Source: CBDCXF01 sp965223755
GTDB taxonomy: Bacteria; Acidobacteriota; Thermoanaerobaculia; Multivoradales; JAHEKO01
Length of the DNA stretch: 64,000 bases
Assembly: GCA_965223755.1 (NCBI GenBank)
Contig: CBDCXF010000001.1
Location: forward strand, 806,001-870,000
Reading direction: 5' to 3'
Position 1 is the first letter of the stretch. Each line of letters starts with the position of its first letter. The notes below the pieces were generated by a model that had not been told where the DNA came from, ran no database searches, and saw nothing but the letters and a program-made list of their open reading frames with translations. A program made the translations under genes and the position numbers. Below, in pieces: positions 9,365 through 18,716 of the stretch.

Positions 9365-9820
9365 TTAAGCAATGTGACCGCCGGGGCTCTTTCCAGCTCG
9401 GCGCTGGAGCAGCTCCGCCAGCCAGCGACAGGCATCGGTGGTGGTCAGGATCCCCGCAAGCTTGTTGCCACGGACCACTACAGCCGACCCGATGTTGCGC
9501 CGAGCGAGCTCGAGAAGCACCTCATCAACGGGAACGTTGAGATCGACGGCATAGGGATCGGCGGTCATAACCCGCTCAACAACAACGCCTTCATCAACGC
9601 CCCGCAGATCTCGCTCGGAGACAATCCCCACCAACGCAGCGTCATCTTTCACCGGTAAATGGTGGATATCGTATTCACTCATCAGTTCTCGTGCCCGCTG
9701 GACACTGTCGTGGCGGTCAAGATGAATTGGAAAGGGCGACATCAACGCCTTCGTCGGCGGTATTTCAAGTCGTTCGAACCAGTGGCCTTTCATCACGGTT
9801 GCATCACTGCCCTTCGCCAT
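9365..9820 (-). CDS. CBS-domain pair protein, first gene of the operon
   Basis: 151 residues from an ATG at 9820 with GTAGGA about six bases before it. The N-terminal 25 residues are an extension (MAKGSDATVMKGHWFERLEI). Two CBS motifs follow: ALMSPFPIHLDRHDSVQRAR with HHLPVKDDAALVGIVSERDL, and RVMTADPYAVDLNVPVDEVL with SAVVVRGNKLAGILTTTDA. It probably senses a nucleotide. It is divergently transcribed from the alpha/beta hydrolase gene, with 54 bases between the two starts. Confidence 0.9.
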   Translation of the reverse strand: MAKGSDATVMKGHWFERLEIPPTKALMSPFPIHLDRHDSVQRARELMSEYDIHHLPVKDDAALVGIVSERDLRGVDEGVVVERVMTADPYAVDLNVPVDEVLLELARRNIGSAVVVRGNKLAGILTTTDACRWLAELLQRRAGKSPGGHIA

Positions 9821-9874
9821 TTGAATCCTACCGCGACCAAAACGAACCTCACGGCTTTTCGTATATCCAGTCGT

Positions 9875-11302
9875 ATGCATACCGCGACCGCCGGCTGCCT
9901 CGTTCTGCTTTCCCTAAGCCAAGCCGCTCCGGGTGTTGCCCAACATGAGTCTTTTCCGGTCGGCGAAGTGGTCCCCGAAGTCGTGACCCTGACCGACGCC
10001 GACCAAAAGTACGCTCTGTATCTGCCAAGCGACTACGACCCAGACATGCTTTGGCCGGTTCTCCTCGTCCTCGACCCTCGCGGGCGAGCCTTGGTGGCCA
10101 TGGATCTGTTCAAGGAAGCCGCGGAGCGGAACGGATTCATCGTTCTCAGCTCCTACAACACACGTAGCGATACGCTTGCTTCGGTAACAACGACCGCCAC
10201 TCAGGCGCTGCTGCGAGAGATCCCTCGACGGTTCGCCTTCGATCCCAGGCGACTGGTCTTGGCGGGCATGTCTGGAACGGCCCACGCCGGCTGGAAGTTC
10301 GGCCAAGCTCTGCAAGGACGTCTGTTTGGCGTGATCGCCACCGCCGGCGGCGTACAGAAGGAAAGTTATGGCGAGCCGGAGAGTGAAGTTCCGTTTGCCT
10401 ACTTCGGCATCATTGGCAAAGACGACTTCAACTACCAAGAAATGATGGACCTAGAGCGACACCTCGGCGAAGTAGGCTCTCCGCATCGGTTCGAAGTTTT
10501 TGATGGGCGCCACGGCTGGCCACCCAAAGAGTTGACAGAAAGAGCCGTGGACTGGATGGCTTTGCAGTTCTCCTTGCAAGGAATCACCGCGGTCAACTCG
10601 GAGTTCGTATCTGCGCAGCTCGCCAGTCGCCGTCAGCAACTCGCCAAGCTCGACGATCCGCTCGACCGTTTGCGGCAACTCCGGGCACTCAAGAGAGACT
10701 TTGTTGAACACGGACTTACGGATCAAGAAGAGGAAGAGCTTTCGGCGCTCGAAGCGTCCAGCAAAGTCAAGGTCGCCGGCAAAGAGGAGCGTCGGCTGGC
10801 GGCTCGCGAGCGTGTATACCTCACTAGCTCTCTCGGTGTCTGGATTCGTTTGCTACGCCAACAGGACACTCCGCCGAGCGTGGCGCAGTCGTTGGTTCAA
10901 TTGCAGGTGGCTCGGTTGCGCAAGCAGGCCGAGGACACCGACTCGCGCCGCGCAGCGTCTGCCCGACGACTGCTGGAAACGGTCTTCACCCAGTCGTCCT
11001 TTTATCTTCCCAACTCGCTCTTCCAACAGGGCGAGAAATCCCGTGCCGAGACCGCTCTACGGGTGGCCGGCGAGGTCTTTCCCGAGCGCCCGTTCCCCCA
11101 TTGGCGTCTCGCCATGCTGCACGCCGATTCCGGCCACGGCAAGCCGGCGGCCAGGGCCTTGAAAGAAGCGCTACGGCTCGGAATATCCGTTTCCGCCCAG
11201 CAACTCACTGAGGATCCCCGCTGGGACCCGGTGCGCGAGCGGCCGGAAGAATGGCAGGAAGTGGTCGCTTTGGCAAAGGCGGCCACGAGCTCTTCGGGCT
11301 AG
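9875..11302 (+). CDS. Secreted alpha/beta-hydrolase-fold protein with C-terminal helical region
   Basis: 475 residues from an ATG at 9875; the frame is open upstream, but this Met begins a clear signal peptide (GCLVLLSLSQAAPGVAQ) and lies next to the divergent CBS promoter region. Residues about 45-260 form an esterase/dienelactone-hydrolase-like fold. They include YLPSDYDPDMLWPVLLVLDP, a nucleophile-elbow sequence LAGMSGTAHAGW whose Ser fits although the last Gly of GxSxG is replaced by Thr, and a candidate catalytic His in FDGRHGWP. The C-terminal half is helical and TPR-like (FPHWRLAMLHADSGHGKPAA). The substrate is unknown. Confidence 0.75.
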   Translation: MHTATAGCLVLLSLSQAAPGVAQHESFPVGEVVPEVVTLTDADQKYALYLPSDYDPDMLWPVLLVLDPRGRALVAMDLFKEAAERNGFIVLSSYNTRSDTLASVTTTATQALLREIPRRFAFDPRRLVLAGMSGTAHAGWKFGQALQGRLFGVIATAGGVQKESYGEPESEVPFAYFGIIGKDDFNYQEMMDLERHLGEVGSPHRFEVFDGRHGWPPKELTERAVDWMALQFSLQGITAVNSEFVSAQLASRRQQLAKLDDPLDRLRQLRALKRDFVEHGLTDQEEEELSALEASSKVKVAGKEERRLAARERVYLTSSLGVWIRLLRQQDTPPSVAQSLVQLQVARLRKQAEDTDSRRAASARRLLETVFTQSSFYLPNSLFQQGEKSRAETALRVAGEVFPERPFPHWRLAMLHADSGHGKPAARALKEALRLGISVSAQQLTEDPRWDPVRERPEEWQEVVALAKAATSSSG

Positions 11303-11456
11303 AAGGTTCACTCGGTATCCGGCGGCAGCTCGCCGTCACCTCATCCCCTCAATAGCGACCACGATCCGTTTAGGTCGTAGAATATGGTGCCGCCTTAGGT
11401 TGGACTCTCGCCGGCAAGACCCAAGACAGCGCTCGATCTCGAATTGCGGTTCTCAC

Positions 11457-12545
11457 ATGCTCCATCGTCCGGCCTTTTTCCCACGTCACGGCGCTAGGCC
11501 CTCAAGGGCTGTAGCAGTCTGGGTGCTGGCAGCGTTTGCGATTCTCGCGATGAAGGTCGAGGCACAACCCTCGGCATCCAAAGGCGGCCGCATCGCCACC
11601 GAGGCCGGAGGCCGGCTCCAGTTCTCCCAACGTGGCACGCAGTTGGTCATTCCCGACGACAGAGCGACCGCTACCAGGGCCGTTGAACTACCGGGCAAGT
11701 GGATTATCGAAAGTGTAGTTCAAGAAGGACCGACCGTCTGGGTATCCGGGAGATCTAACGCCCCCGAAATCGACGACATGTTCGTGGCGATCGTCGGTGA
11801 CGAAGGCAACATCGATCTGTTGCCGACGCCGCCGGATCGCCATGGCCCCCGACGTCGCAGCCGCCTGCTGCGAAATCGAGGACGCATCGTAGGAATCACC
11901 TGGCTGGAGGGAAGCACTCAGGAAACAACTAGCGTTCGTGCATCTTCCTGGAACGGCGGCCAATGGAGCGATGTCGAAATCATTTCGCCCCCACGAAACA
12001 AAGAACAGACGGCGCTCAATGCCGTTGCCCTCAACGACGGCTCGTGGCTGGCGATTTGGGCGGCAGTCGACTCCGACGATGACCTCTGGTGGAGCCGGCG
12101 GACCCGTCGCGGTTGGAGCGAACCGGCACGGCTCCATGTCGACAACGATGTTCCCGACATTCATCCACACGTCATCGCCACTGCTGCGGGTGCCTTTGCA
12201 ACCTGGAGTTGGTTCGATGGCGCCGACTACCGGCTGCGCACGGCGCGGTTCGACGGCGAATCTTGGTTTCAAGTCGAATTAGCCAGCGACCGGGGTTCGG
12301 TGGCCGCAAAGCTGGTGGATCTGGACGGAGACTTCGGCCTGCTCTACAACAGCGTCGTACCCGACGCCTGGTCGCTGGTGTGGCTCGACGGATCGACTCG
12401 TGAGCTGTCCCGCTGGCGGATCCTGACGGCCGAACCCACTCACCCCTTGTTGTGGGCGTCCGGTTCGACTCTGTCGCTGGAATGGCCGCACTCGAGCGGT
12501 CAGGCGGCTTCCGGTCAGGCGGCCATGCGACGGTTCGAGCCATGA
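11457..12545 (+). CDS. Secreted protein of unknown function, sialidase-like repeats possible
   Basis: 362 residues counted from an ATG at 11457; an in-frame TTG at 11400 is open but would only add a basic leader. A signal peptide (VAVWVLAAFAILAMKVEAQ) is followed by several repeats of the form W-NGGQWSDVEII, RRGWSEPARLHVD and DGESWFQVELASD. These recur every 50 or so residues and resemble the blades of a BNR/Asp-box propeller. No catalytic residues can be assigned. Its stop overlaps the start of the GDSL gene (ATGA), so the two are co-translated and both exported. Confidence 0.68.
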   Translation: MLHRPAFFPRHGARPSRAVAVWVLAAFAILAMKVEAQPSASKGGRIATEAGGRLQFSQRGTQLVIPDDRATATRAVELPGKWIIESVVQEGPTVWVSGRSNAPEIDDMFVAIVGDEGNIDLLPTPPDRHGPRRRSRLLRNRGRIVGITWLEGSTQETTSVRASSWNGGQWSDVEIISPPRNKEQTALNAVALNDGSWLAIWAAVDSDDDLWWSRRTRRGWSEPARLHVDNDVPDIHPHVIATAAGAFATWSWFDGADYRLRTARFDGESWFQVELASDRGSVAAKLVDLDGDFGLLYNSVVPDAWSLVWLDGSTRELSRWRILTAEPTHPLLWASGSTLSLEWPHSSGQAASGQAAMRRFEP

Positions 12546-14359
12546 CTGTGCGTAAAGGCGCCGCAGCACTGTTCGCCCTCTGGGCTCTAAGCCAGGCCGC
12601 CCCAACCAACGGCCAAACCTTCAAGTACATGGCGTTTGGCGACAGCATCACCTGTGGCAAATACGACGGCAACAACTGCAACGTACCGATGACGCCGGTA
12701 GGTCCGCTCGACCCCGACGGCTACCCCGGACGGCTCCGAAGCCAACTTAGTTGCACCGGTGGCAGCAACAGTTGCCAGGTCTACAACTACGGCAAGCCGG
12801 GCGAAGACACCGCCCAAGGGGTGAGCAGGATTCAAACCGTCTTGAACAATGGCAACGGGCCTTACGACATCGTGCTCTTGATGCACGGCACCAACGACGT
12901 TTATGGCGGCACTTCCAACACCACCATCCAATTCAACCTCAAAGCCATGGACAACCACGCTGCATCCGCTGGCGTGGACACCGTATTCGCCTCCATCATT
13001 CGCTTCGATCCCACCGGAAGCGCATACACGACCGCAAAAAAGAACCAAATAGCGGCCCTGCGCAACAACCTCGCGAGCATCGCTTCCAGCCGCGACAGTT
13101 GGTTCGCTGACCCCTGGTCGGTCCTATGCCCCAACCAGACCTGTTTTGATAATCACTACACGGACCTCGACGGCAACCCCCCTCCGCCACTCGGCCTTCA
13201 CCCCGACGAAAGCGGATACGACATCCTCGCCGATGAATTCGAGGCAAGTGTCACGCAACTCGCCGTCCCGCCAGTTCCAACCGCCCAGAACCCGGTCGCG
13301 AGCGCCGATGTCACCTCAACCACGGTCACCTGGAGTGACGCCAGCCGCACGACTTGGTTCCAGGTGCGATGGAACGCGGGCACCGGAGGCGAAGGAAGCG
13401 AGTGGGTCGCCGGGCTTTCTTCTTGTTCATCGGGCAGCTGCAGCTACACCATCCCAGGGTTGGCTCCCGGCGCCCACACCTGGCAAGTGCGAGGGCGCAA
13501 CCCTCATGGACGGAGCAATTGGACCGCCAACGAAAGCTTTAATCTGTTCACCTCTTCACCCAACACTCCCGACCCAATCAGCCCGATTACCGACGTCTAT
13601 GGAACACCACCGGCGGAGTTTCGCTGGACCGACGAGGGAGCGGCCACCAACGGTGCCAAGGAGTACCAACTGTTGGTTAAGCGGGACGGAGCGACTATCT
13701 ACAATCAAGATGTCGTCCCTACCTGTTCGGCTGGCGAATGCGCTTTCGACCCCGGGTTCGTCTGGAGCCCGGCCACCTACGCCTGGCAAGTGCGAGCGGA
13801 AAACCCTGCAGGGGCGAGCGCTTGGTCCAGTGAGACTTCCTTTATTTATACCGATGCAATCCCCAGTCAACCCGTGCTCGTCGAGCCCAAGATCGATACC
13901 TTCGACACCACGCCGGTGATGATCTGGAGAGATGTATTTGGCGCCGAGGAGTTTCGCGTCCGCATCATCGACCAATCCATGGTCACGGTGCTCGACCAGA
14001 CGGTGTCCGCCGCTACGGTCTGCGCTGACGGGATTTGCACTCTCGAATCCAGTGTAGTCCTCGCGATCGAAGACCACACCTGGGAAGTTCAAGCCATCAA
14101 CCCACTCGGTTCAAGTGCTTTTGCCGGCCCGCAATCTTTCACTGTCCTGAATTGCTCGCCATTGAACAAGACTGTAACCAACACCACCGTCACTTCCACG
14201 GTGGCCGAGGCCGCTTGCGAAACACTCACCGCTGAGACCAACTATGTCGTCCAAGGACCCAACGGTGATCTCGACTTGCACGCCGGAATCGCGGTCATCC
14301 TCGGCAACGGCTTCAGTGTCGAGTCCGGCGGCTCTTTGACTTGTAGACTCGATCCGTAG
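12542..14359 (+). CDS. Secreted GDSL/SGNH hydrolase with Fn3-like repeats and a C-terminal coathanger-type domain
   Basis: 605 residues starting at an ATG at 12542 that overlaps the previous stop. A signal peptide precedes an SGNH domain at about residues 26-245: block I is FGDSITCG (Ser35), block III is HGTNDVYGG, and block V is GLHPDESGYD. The Asp expected three residues before the block V His is replaced by Leu, so the triad may be incomplete or supplied elsewhere. Three domains of about 95 residues with fibronectin-III-like spacing follow (each ends HTWQVRGRNP- or YAWQVRAENP-like). The C-terminal 65 residues (TAETNYVVQGPNGDLDLHAG, GNGFSVESGGSLTC) resemble the 3-coathanger stack domain of secreted proteins. 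It is likely an extracellular esterase; the substrate is unknown. Confidence 0.88.
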   Translation: MTVRKGAAALFALWALSQAAPTNGQTFKYMAFGDSITCGKYDGNNCNVPMTPVGPLDPDGYPGRLRSQLSCTGGSNSCQVYNYGKPGEDTAQGVSRIQTVLNNGNGPYDIVLLMHGTNDVYGGTSNTTIQFNLKAMDNHAASAGVDTVFASIIRFDPTGSAYTTAKKNQIAALRNNLASIASSRDSWFADPWSVLCPNQTCFDNHYTDLDGNPPPPLGLHPDESGYDILADEFEASVTQLAVPPVPTAQNPVASADVTSTTVTWSDASRTTWFQVRWNAGTGGEGSEWVAGLSSCSSGSCSYTIPGLAPGAHTWQVRGRNPHGRSNWTANESFNLFTSSPNTPDPISPITDVYGTPPAEFRWTDEGAATNGAKEYQLLVKRDGATIYNQDVVPTCSAGECAFDPGFVWSPATYAWQVRAENPAGASAWSSETSFIYTDAIPSQPVLVEPKIDTFDTTPVMIWRDVFGAEEFRVRIIDQSMVTVLDQTVSAATVCADGICTLESSVVLAIEDHTWEVQAINPLGSSAFAGPQSFTVLNCSPLNKTVTNTTVTSTVAEAACETLTAETNYVVQGPNGDLDLHAGIAVILGNGFSVESGGSLTCRLDP

Positions 14360-14384
14360 TCCGGCTCCTTCCGCCAAAATCGCT

Positions 14385-15632
14385 GTGCCTACTTTGACTG
14401 ACATTCAGGAAGCCCGCGTCCGCATCGCCCCACATCTGCGATCGACGCCGTGCCTGCATTCACCAATTCTTTCGGAGGAACTGGGCACCGATTTGTTCAT
14501 GAAGCTGGAGAGCCACCAGCTCACCGGTTCGTTCAAAACGCGTGGCGGCCTCAATCGAGTGTTGACGCTGAGCCCGGAGGAAGCATCTCGCGGGGTGGTT
14601 GCCGCCTCGGCCGGCAACCACGCCCAGGGTCTCGCCTATGCGGCGACGCAGTCGGGCATCGCTTCGCGCATCGTCATGCCGGAAACGACTCCTCAGATCA
14701 AAATCAAACGAACTCGTGGATATGGTGCCGAAGTTGAACTGTTCGGAGATGGATTCGACCAGGCGGTCGAGCGGGCCACGGCGATTGGCGACGACACTGG
14801 CAGTGTGCTGGTATCCGCCTTTGACGATGAAGCCATCATCGCCGGCCAAGGCAGCGTCGGCCTGGAGCTGATCGAACAAATAGAAGCCCTCGAAGCAGCG
14901 GTCTTCCCGGTCGGAGGCGGCGGGTTGAGCGGCGGTAGCGCCATCGCTATCAAAGAGATCAATCCTAGGATTCAGGTCTACGGCGTACAAACAGAAGCCG
15001 CGCCGGCGATGCATGACAGCTTCCAACAAGGCAATTTGGCTCCGAGGGCGCCGCAACCTTCGATTGCCGATGGCATCGCCATCAAAAAGCCCGGCAAACT
15101 GACCCTGCCCATCTTGCGGAACTACCTCGACGACATGGTCTTGGTTTCTGAATCCGAGATCGAAAGAGCCATTTTTGATCTGCTGGAAAGCGGCAAGGTC
15201 GTCGCCGAGGGCGCAGGCGCCGCCGCCTTCGCGGCGTTGCGCACCGGCAAGTTGCCGCAACTGCGGGGCAAACGCGTTGCGGTGGTGGTCTCAGGGGGCA
15301 ATATCGATCTCAACCTGCTGACCCGAATCATCGATCGTTCGTCCGTGTCCTTGGGCCGAATGGTTCGCATCGAGGTCTCCATATCCGACCGTCCGGGCTC
15401 TCTGGCCAAGTTGCTGGACGTGGTCGGCAAAGCGGAAGCCAGCGTCCTCAAGATCCGCCATCGCCGCGCGTTCGCCGAAACCGGTAGCTGGGGTACAGAA
15501 GTCGAGCTAACGCTGGAAATGCGTGGCCCAGATCATGTCGACGCACTCCTTCAAGCACTCTTTGCCGCTGGCTTTGACCGCGTGCGGCGAGCAGGGGTGG
15601 CATTGGCTCCAGGAGCGTCAGCGCCAGACTAG
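14385..15632 (+). CDS. ilvA: Threonine ammonia-lyase (threonine dehydratase) with ACT domain
   Basis: 415 residues from a GTG at 14385. PLP-dependent beta-family enzyme that converts threonine to 2-oxobutyrate and ammonia. The Schiff-base lysine is Lys51 in GSFKTRGG. SAGNHAQG follows, and the phosphate-binding glycine loop is GGGGLSGG. Residues about 330-405 form a C-terminal ACT domain (VRIEVSISDRPGSLAKLLDV), so allosteric control by an amino acid is expected. The single ACT domain and length fit the shorter TdcB/IlvA2-like group rather than the classical two-ACT-like IlvA. No other isoleucine genes are adjacent. Confidence 0.93.
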   Translation: MPTLTDIQEARVRIAPHLRSTPCLHSPILSEELGTDLFMKLESHQLTGSFKTRGGLNRVLTLSPEEASRGVVAASAGNHAQGLAYAATQSGIASRIVMPETTPQIKIKRTRGYGAEVELFGDGFDQAVERATAIGDDTGSVLVSAFDDEAIIAGQGSVGLELIEQIEALEAAVFPVGGGGLSGGSAIAIKEINPRIQVYGVQTEAAPAMHDSFQQGNLAPRAPQPSIADGIAIKKPGKLTLPILRNYLDDMVLVSESEIERAIFDLLESGKVVAEGAGAAAFAALRTGKLPQLRGKRVAVVVSGGNIDLNLLTRIIDRSSVSLGRMVRIEVSISDRPGSLAKLLDVVGKAEASVLKIRHRRAFAETGSWGTEVELTLEMRGPDHVDALLQALFAAGFDRVRRAGVALAPGASAPD

Positions 15633-15747
15633 ATCGTGACGAAGTGAGGGAAGTGACCAAGTGACGACAAACATCGCATCACCCTGTCACTAGCACTAGC
15701 CACTCGTTACCCTCCTCCACGCTAGAATCCCCGCCGGAGAAGCCACC

Positions 15748-16293
15748 ATGTTCCCACGTGAACCAGCCACCCTCGAACGCGATACTGCGGCCATCCAAAT
15801 TCCCGACGGAACTTGGGTGACCTTGCCCAAGGACTCTGAGGTGGTGATCACTCAGCAGTTGGGTGGAAGTTACACGGTGATGACCCAGTACGGGGCTCTC
15901 TACCGCATCGATCCTGAGAACGCCGACGCCCTGGGCAAAGAACCGCCCAAGAGGGATACCCAGCGCGACGATCCCAGCGTCCCTCTGGACGACCGCATTT
16001 GGGCGCAGCTTGGCAAGTGCTACGACCCGGAAATTCCCGTCAACATCGTTGAACTGGGTCTGGTCTACGACGTATGGACGGAAGATGAGGGCGGCGGACA
16101 GAAGCGGGTCGGGATCAAGATGACCCTGACGGCACCAGGGTGCGGCATGGGGCCGGTCCTGGCCCAGGATGTTCGACGTCGAGTCGAGGAGATTCCGGAG
16201 ATCGCCCACGCTGACGTCGAGATCGTGCTCGATCCGCCCTGGAACCAGAACATGATGAGCGAAGCCGCTCGTTTACAACTCGGTTTTCTTTAA
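15748..16293 (+). CDS. sufT: SufT-like Fe-S cluster assembly/maturation factor (MIP18/DUF59 family)
   Basis: 181 residues; ATG at 15748 with GGAG eight bases upstream. The N-terminal 75 residues (IPDGTWVTLPKDSEVVITQQ, YTVMTQYGALYRID) are the extension characteristic of SufT. The MIP18/DUF59 domain follows with DPEIPVNIVELGLVYDV and the signature TAPGCGMG, ending DPPWNQNMMSEAARLQLGF. SufT proteins help load iron-sulfur clusters onto client proteins. No other suf genes are in the window. The intergenic region upstream has a TAGAAT hexamer at 15723 that may be a -10 element. Confidence 0.93.
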   Translation: MFPREPATLERDTAAIQIPDGTWVTLPKDSEVVITQQLGGSYTVMTQYGALYRIDPENADALGKEPPKRDTQRDDPSVPLDDRIWAQLGKCYDPEIPVNIVELGLVYDVWTEDEGGGQKRVGIKMTLTAPGCGMGPVLAQDVRRRVEEIPEIAHADVEIVLDPPWNQNMMSEAARLQLGFL

Positions 16294-16328
16294 AACGCTT
16301 CCGACCTCAGTAACCGGCCCCCACTCGT

Positions 16329-18716
16329 CTAGACGATCGCTGGATAGCTGTCCGGCGACGCCTCGCGCATCAACTCATAGACTCCAAGTACGACCGATTC
16401 GCGGTTGGGCTTGGAGTAGTAGTCGCCGTCGGTCCCGTAAGCGGGACGGTGCGCCGCGCCGGTAATGGTCTTGGGAGTCGCGTCCAGCCATGCGAACGCT
16501 CCATCGCGCTCGACGATCTGCTGCAGCATGAAGGCACTGGCGCCGCCGGGGACATCTTCATCGACCACGACCAAGCGGCCGGTTTCGCGAACCGAGGCCA
16601 AGATCCGTTGCTCGCTGTCGAACGGCAACAGGGTGCGCACGTCGACGACTTCGATTTCGACCCCAAGGCCGGCCAACAGATCGGCGGCCTCCAACACGAT
16701 CGGACAACACGCGCCATAGGTCACTACGGTGACATCCCCGCCCTTGCGCAAGACTTCGGGCACGCCCAGCGGTACGGTCGCTTCGCCGAGATTGCCCGGC
16801 AGCAGCTCTTTGCTGCGATAGGCATTGAGCACCTCGACTACCAGCCCGGGGTCGTTGCCCTGCAACAGTGTGTTGTACATCCCCGCCGCCTGCACCATGT
16901 TGCGCGGAACACACACCGCCATGCCGCGCAGCATGTGGACCAAACCACCCATGGGCGATCCCGAGTGCCAAACCCCTTCGAGGCGATGGCCGCGCGTGCG
17001 CACGATGACCGGGGCCATCTGACGTCCCTGCGTCCGCCACCGTAAGCTGGCGAGGTCGTCGGACATGATCTGGAGCGCGTAGAGGAGATAGTCGAGGTAC
17101 TGAATCTCCGCAATCGGCTTCAACCCGCGCAGAGCGAGACCGATCGCCTGGCCGAGAATCGTCGCTTCACGAATCCCGGCGTCGGCGACCCGCAAATCCC
17201 CGAACTTGGCCTGCATGCCCGCCATGCCTTGGTTGACGTCGCCGAGTTTGCCGACATCTTGACCGAAAGCCAGAACACGCGCATCGCGCTGAAAGACCGC
17301 CTCAAAGAAGTGGTTGAGGATTTCGAATCCATTGACCGAAGGTGGTTCTGCCGCATACTGCGCAGGCACCACGTCGATCTTTTGCCAGGTGGCCGCATCG
17401 AGGTCGGAACCGTAGCGTTCTAAGTTGACTGCGGCGTGATCTCGCCGCCAACGCTCCAAGGCCTTGCGTTGGGGCGAGGTGTCGCCAGCCGTCCAGACCA
17501 GGGCTTCGGTCGCAGCGCGCTCGAGGTCGCGGCGAATAATGACCTGCCTGCGGGCCAGCTTGCGCCTCGCTTCATCCACTGCGTCGCCGGGTTCCACAGA
17601 AAGGTCTCTGAGTAGGCCATCGACCCGTTCCCGCTCACCCCGTAGCGACCCCTGGTAGGCGTCCCAGGCATCTCTCTGCGCCATGCGCACCGCCTCGCGC
17701 GCGTCCTCCTCAACCCGTTGCAGCTCACCATCGGTGGTGATGTCGCGTTCCAGGAGGTAACGCCGAAAGCGGGCGACGCAATCGGTCTCTTCTTCCCACC
17801 GCAGGCGCTGTTCGGACTTGTAGCGCTCATGGCTGCCCGAAGTCGAGTGCCCCTGCGGCTGGGTCACCTCGGTGACGTGGACGAGGGCCGGAGTGTGGTC
17901 GATGCGCGCGGCGCGCACAGCGGTTTCATAGACGCTGACGAGATTGTCGTAATCCCAGCCTGGAACCCGATAGACGTTGAAGCCCTTGCCGCTGTCATCG
18001 CGCGCGAACCCAGCCAGGATCTCGGAGATATTGGACTTGGTGATTTGGTACTCGTTGGGAACGGAAATTCCGAACCCGTCGTCCCAGATCGAGATGACCG
18101 CTGGAACTTCCAGCACGCCGATGGCATTGACCGACTCCCAGAAGATGCCCTCGGCGCAGCTGGCGTTGCCGATGCTGCCAAACGCCACTTCGTTTCCGAA
18201 TCGCGAAAAATGGCCGTCCGGATCGATGTCGGGGAAGCTGCGATAGACCTTCGAAGCTTGCGCCAAACCCACGAGCCGTGGCATCTGGCTGGCGACGGGC
18301 GAGAGATCCGAGGCCGAGTTGACCCGATCGGTCTGGCGCAGAAACTCACCGCGTTCGTCGACCAGACGGGTGGCGAAATGGGCCGTCATTTGGCGACCGG
18401 ACGAAGCCGGCTCGCGCTCGGCATCGGAATCGGCGTAGAGCTGTGCGAAGAACTGCTCCAAAGTCAGCGCGCCGATCGCCATCATCCAGGTCTGATCGCG
18501 GTAGTAGCCGGAGCGGAAATCGCCCGGGCGGAAGTGCTTGGCGAGGGCGATCTGGGCCAGTTCTTTGCCGTCGCCGAAGATGCCGAACTTGGCCTTGCCG
18601 GTGAGAACTTCCTTACGGCCCAGCAAGCTCGCCTCGCGGCTGGCCACCGCCAGGCGGTAGTCCTCGAGAATCGCCGCCGGCGCCGAGAGCGATTGCGCTT
18701 TAGTTTCGCCGTTCAT
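16329..18716 (-). CDS. 2-oxoacid dehydrogenase E1 component, fused alpha and beta subunits
   Basis: 795 residues. Thiamine-diphosphate-dependent decarboxylating E1 of a pyruvate- or branched-chain-type 2-oxoacid dehydrogenase complex. The alpha part spans about residues 1-350. A helical linker follows, and the beta part spans about 455-795 (NHFFEAVFQRDARVLAFGQD, LRGLKPIAEIQYLDYL, DVRTLLPFDSEQRIL). The TPP motif reads IGNASCAEG...ISIWDDGFGIS, where the usual GDG...NN pair is changed to GNA...DDG. Its ATG overlaps the stop of the REC-LpxC gene by four bases. No E2 or E3 gene is nearby. The exact substrate cannot be read from the sequence. Confidence 0.9.
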   Translation of the reverse strand: MNGETKAQSLSAPAAILEDYRLAVASREASLLGRKEVLTGKAKFGIFGDGKELAQIALAKHFRPGDFRSGYYRDQTWMMAIGALTLEQFFAQLYADSDAEREPASSGRQMTAHFATRLVDERGEFLRQTDRVNSASDLSPVASQMPRLVGLAQASKVYRSFPDIDPDGHFSRFGNEVAFGSIGNASCAEGIFWESVNAIGVLEVPAVISIWDDGFGISVPNEYQITKSNISEILAGFARDDSGKGFNVYRVPGWDYDNLVSVYETAVRAARIDHTPALVHVTEVTQPQGHSTSGSHERYKSEQRLRWEEETDCVARFRRYLLERDITTDGELQRVEEDAREAVRMAQRDAWDAYQGSLRGERERVDGLLRDLSVEPGDAVDEARRKLARRQVIIRRDLERAATEALVWTAGDTSPQRKALERWRRDHAAVNLERYGSDLDAATWQKIDVVPAQYAAEPPSVNGFEILNHFFEAVFQRDARVLAFGQDVGKLGDVNQGMAGMQAKFGDLRVADAGIREATILGQAIGLALRGLKPIAEIQYLDYLLYALQIMSDDLASLRWRTQGRQMAPVIVRTRGHRLEGVWHSGSPMGGLVHMLRGMAVCVPRNMVQAAGMYNTLLQGNDPGLVVEVLNAYRSKELLPGNLGEATVPLGVPEVLRKGGDVTVVTYGACCPIVLEAADLLAGLGVEIEVVDVRTLLPFDSEQRILASVRETGRLVVVDEDVPGGASAFMLQQIVERDGAFAWLDATPKTITGAAHRPAYGTDGDYYSKPNRESVVLGVYELMREASPDSYPAIV

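Noticed and set aside
14460..15260. 266-residue ORF opposite the threonine dehydratase
   Set aside because: Antisense shadow of ilvA.
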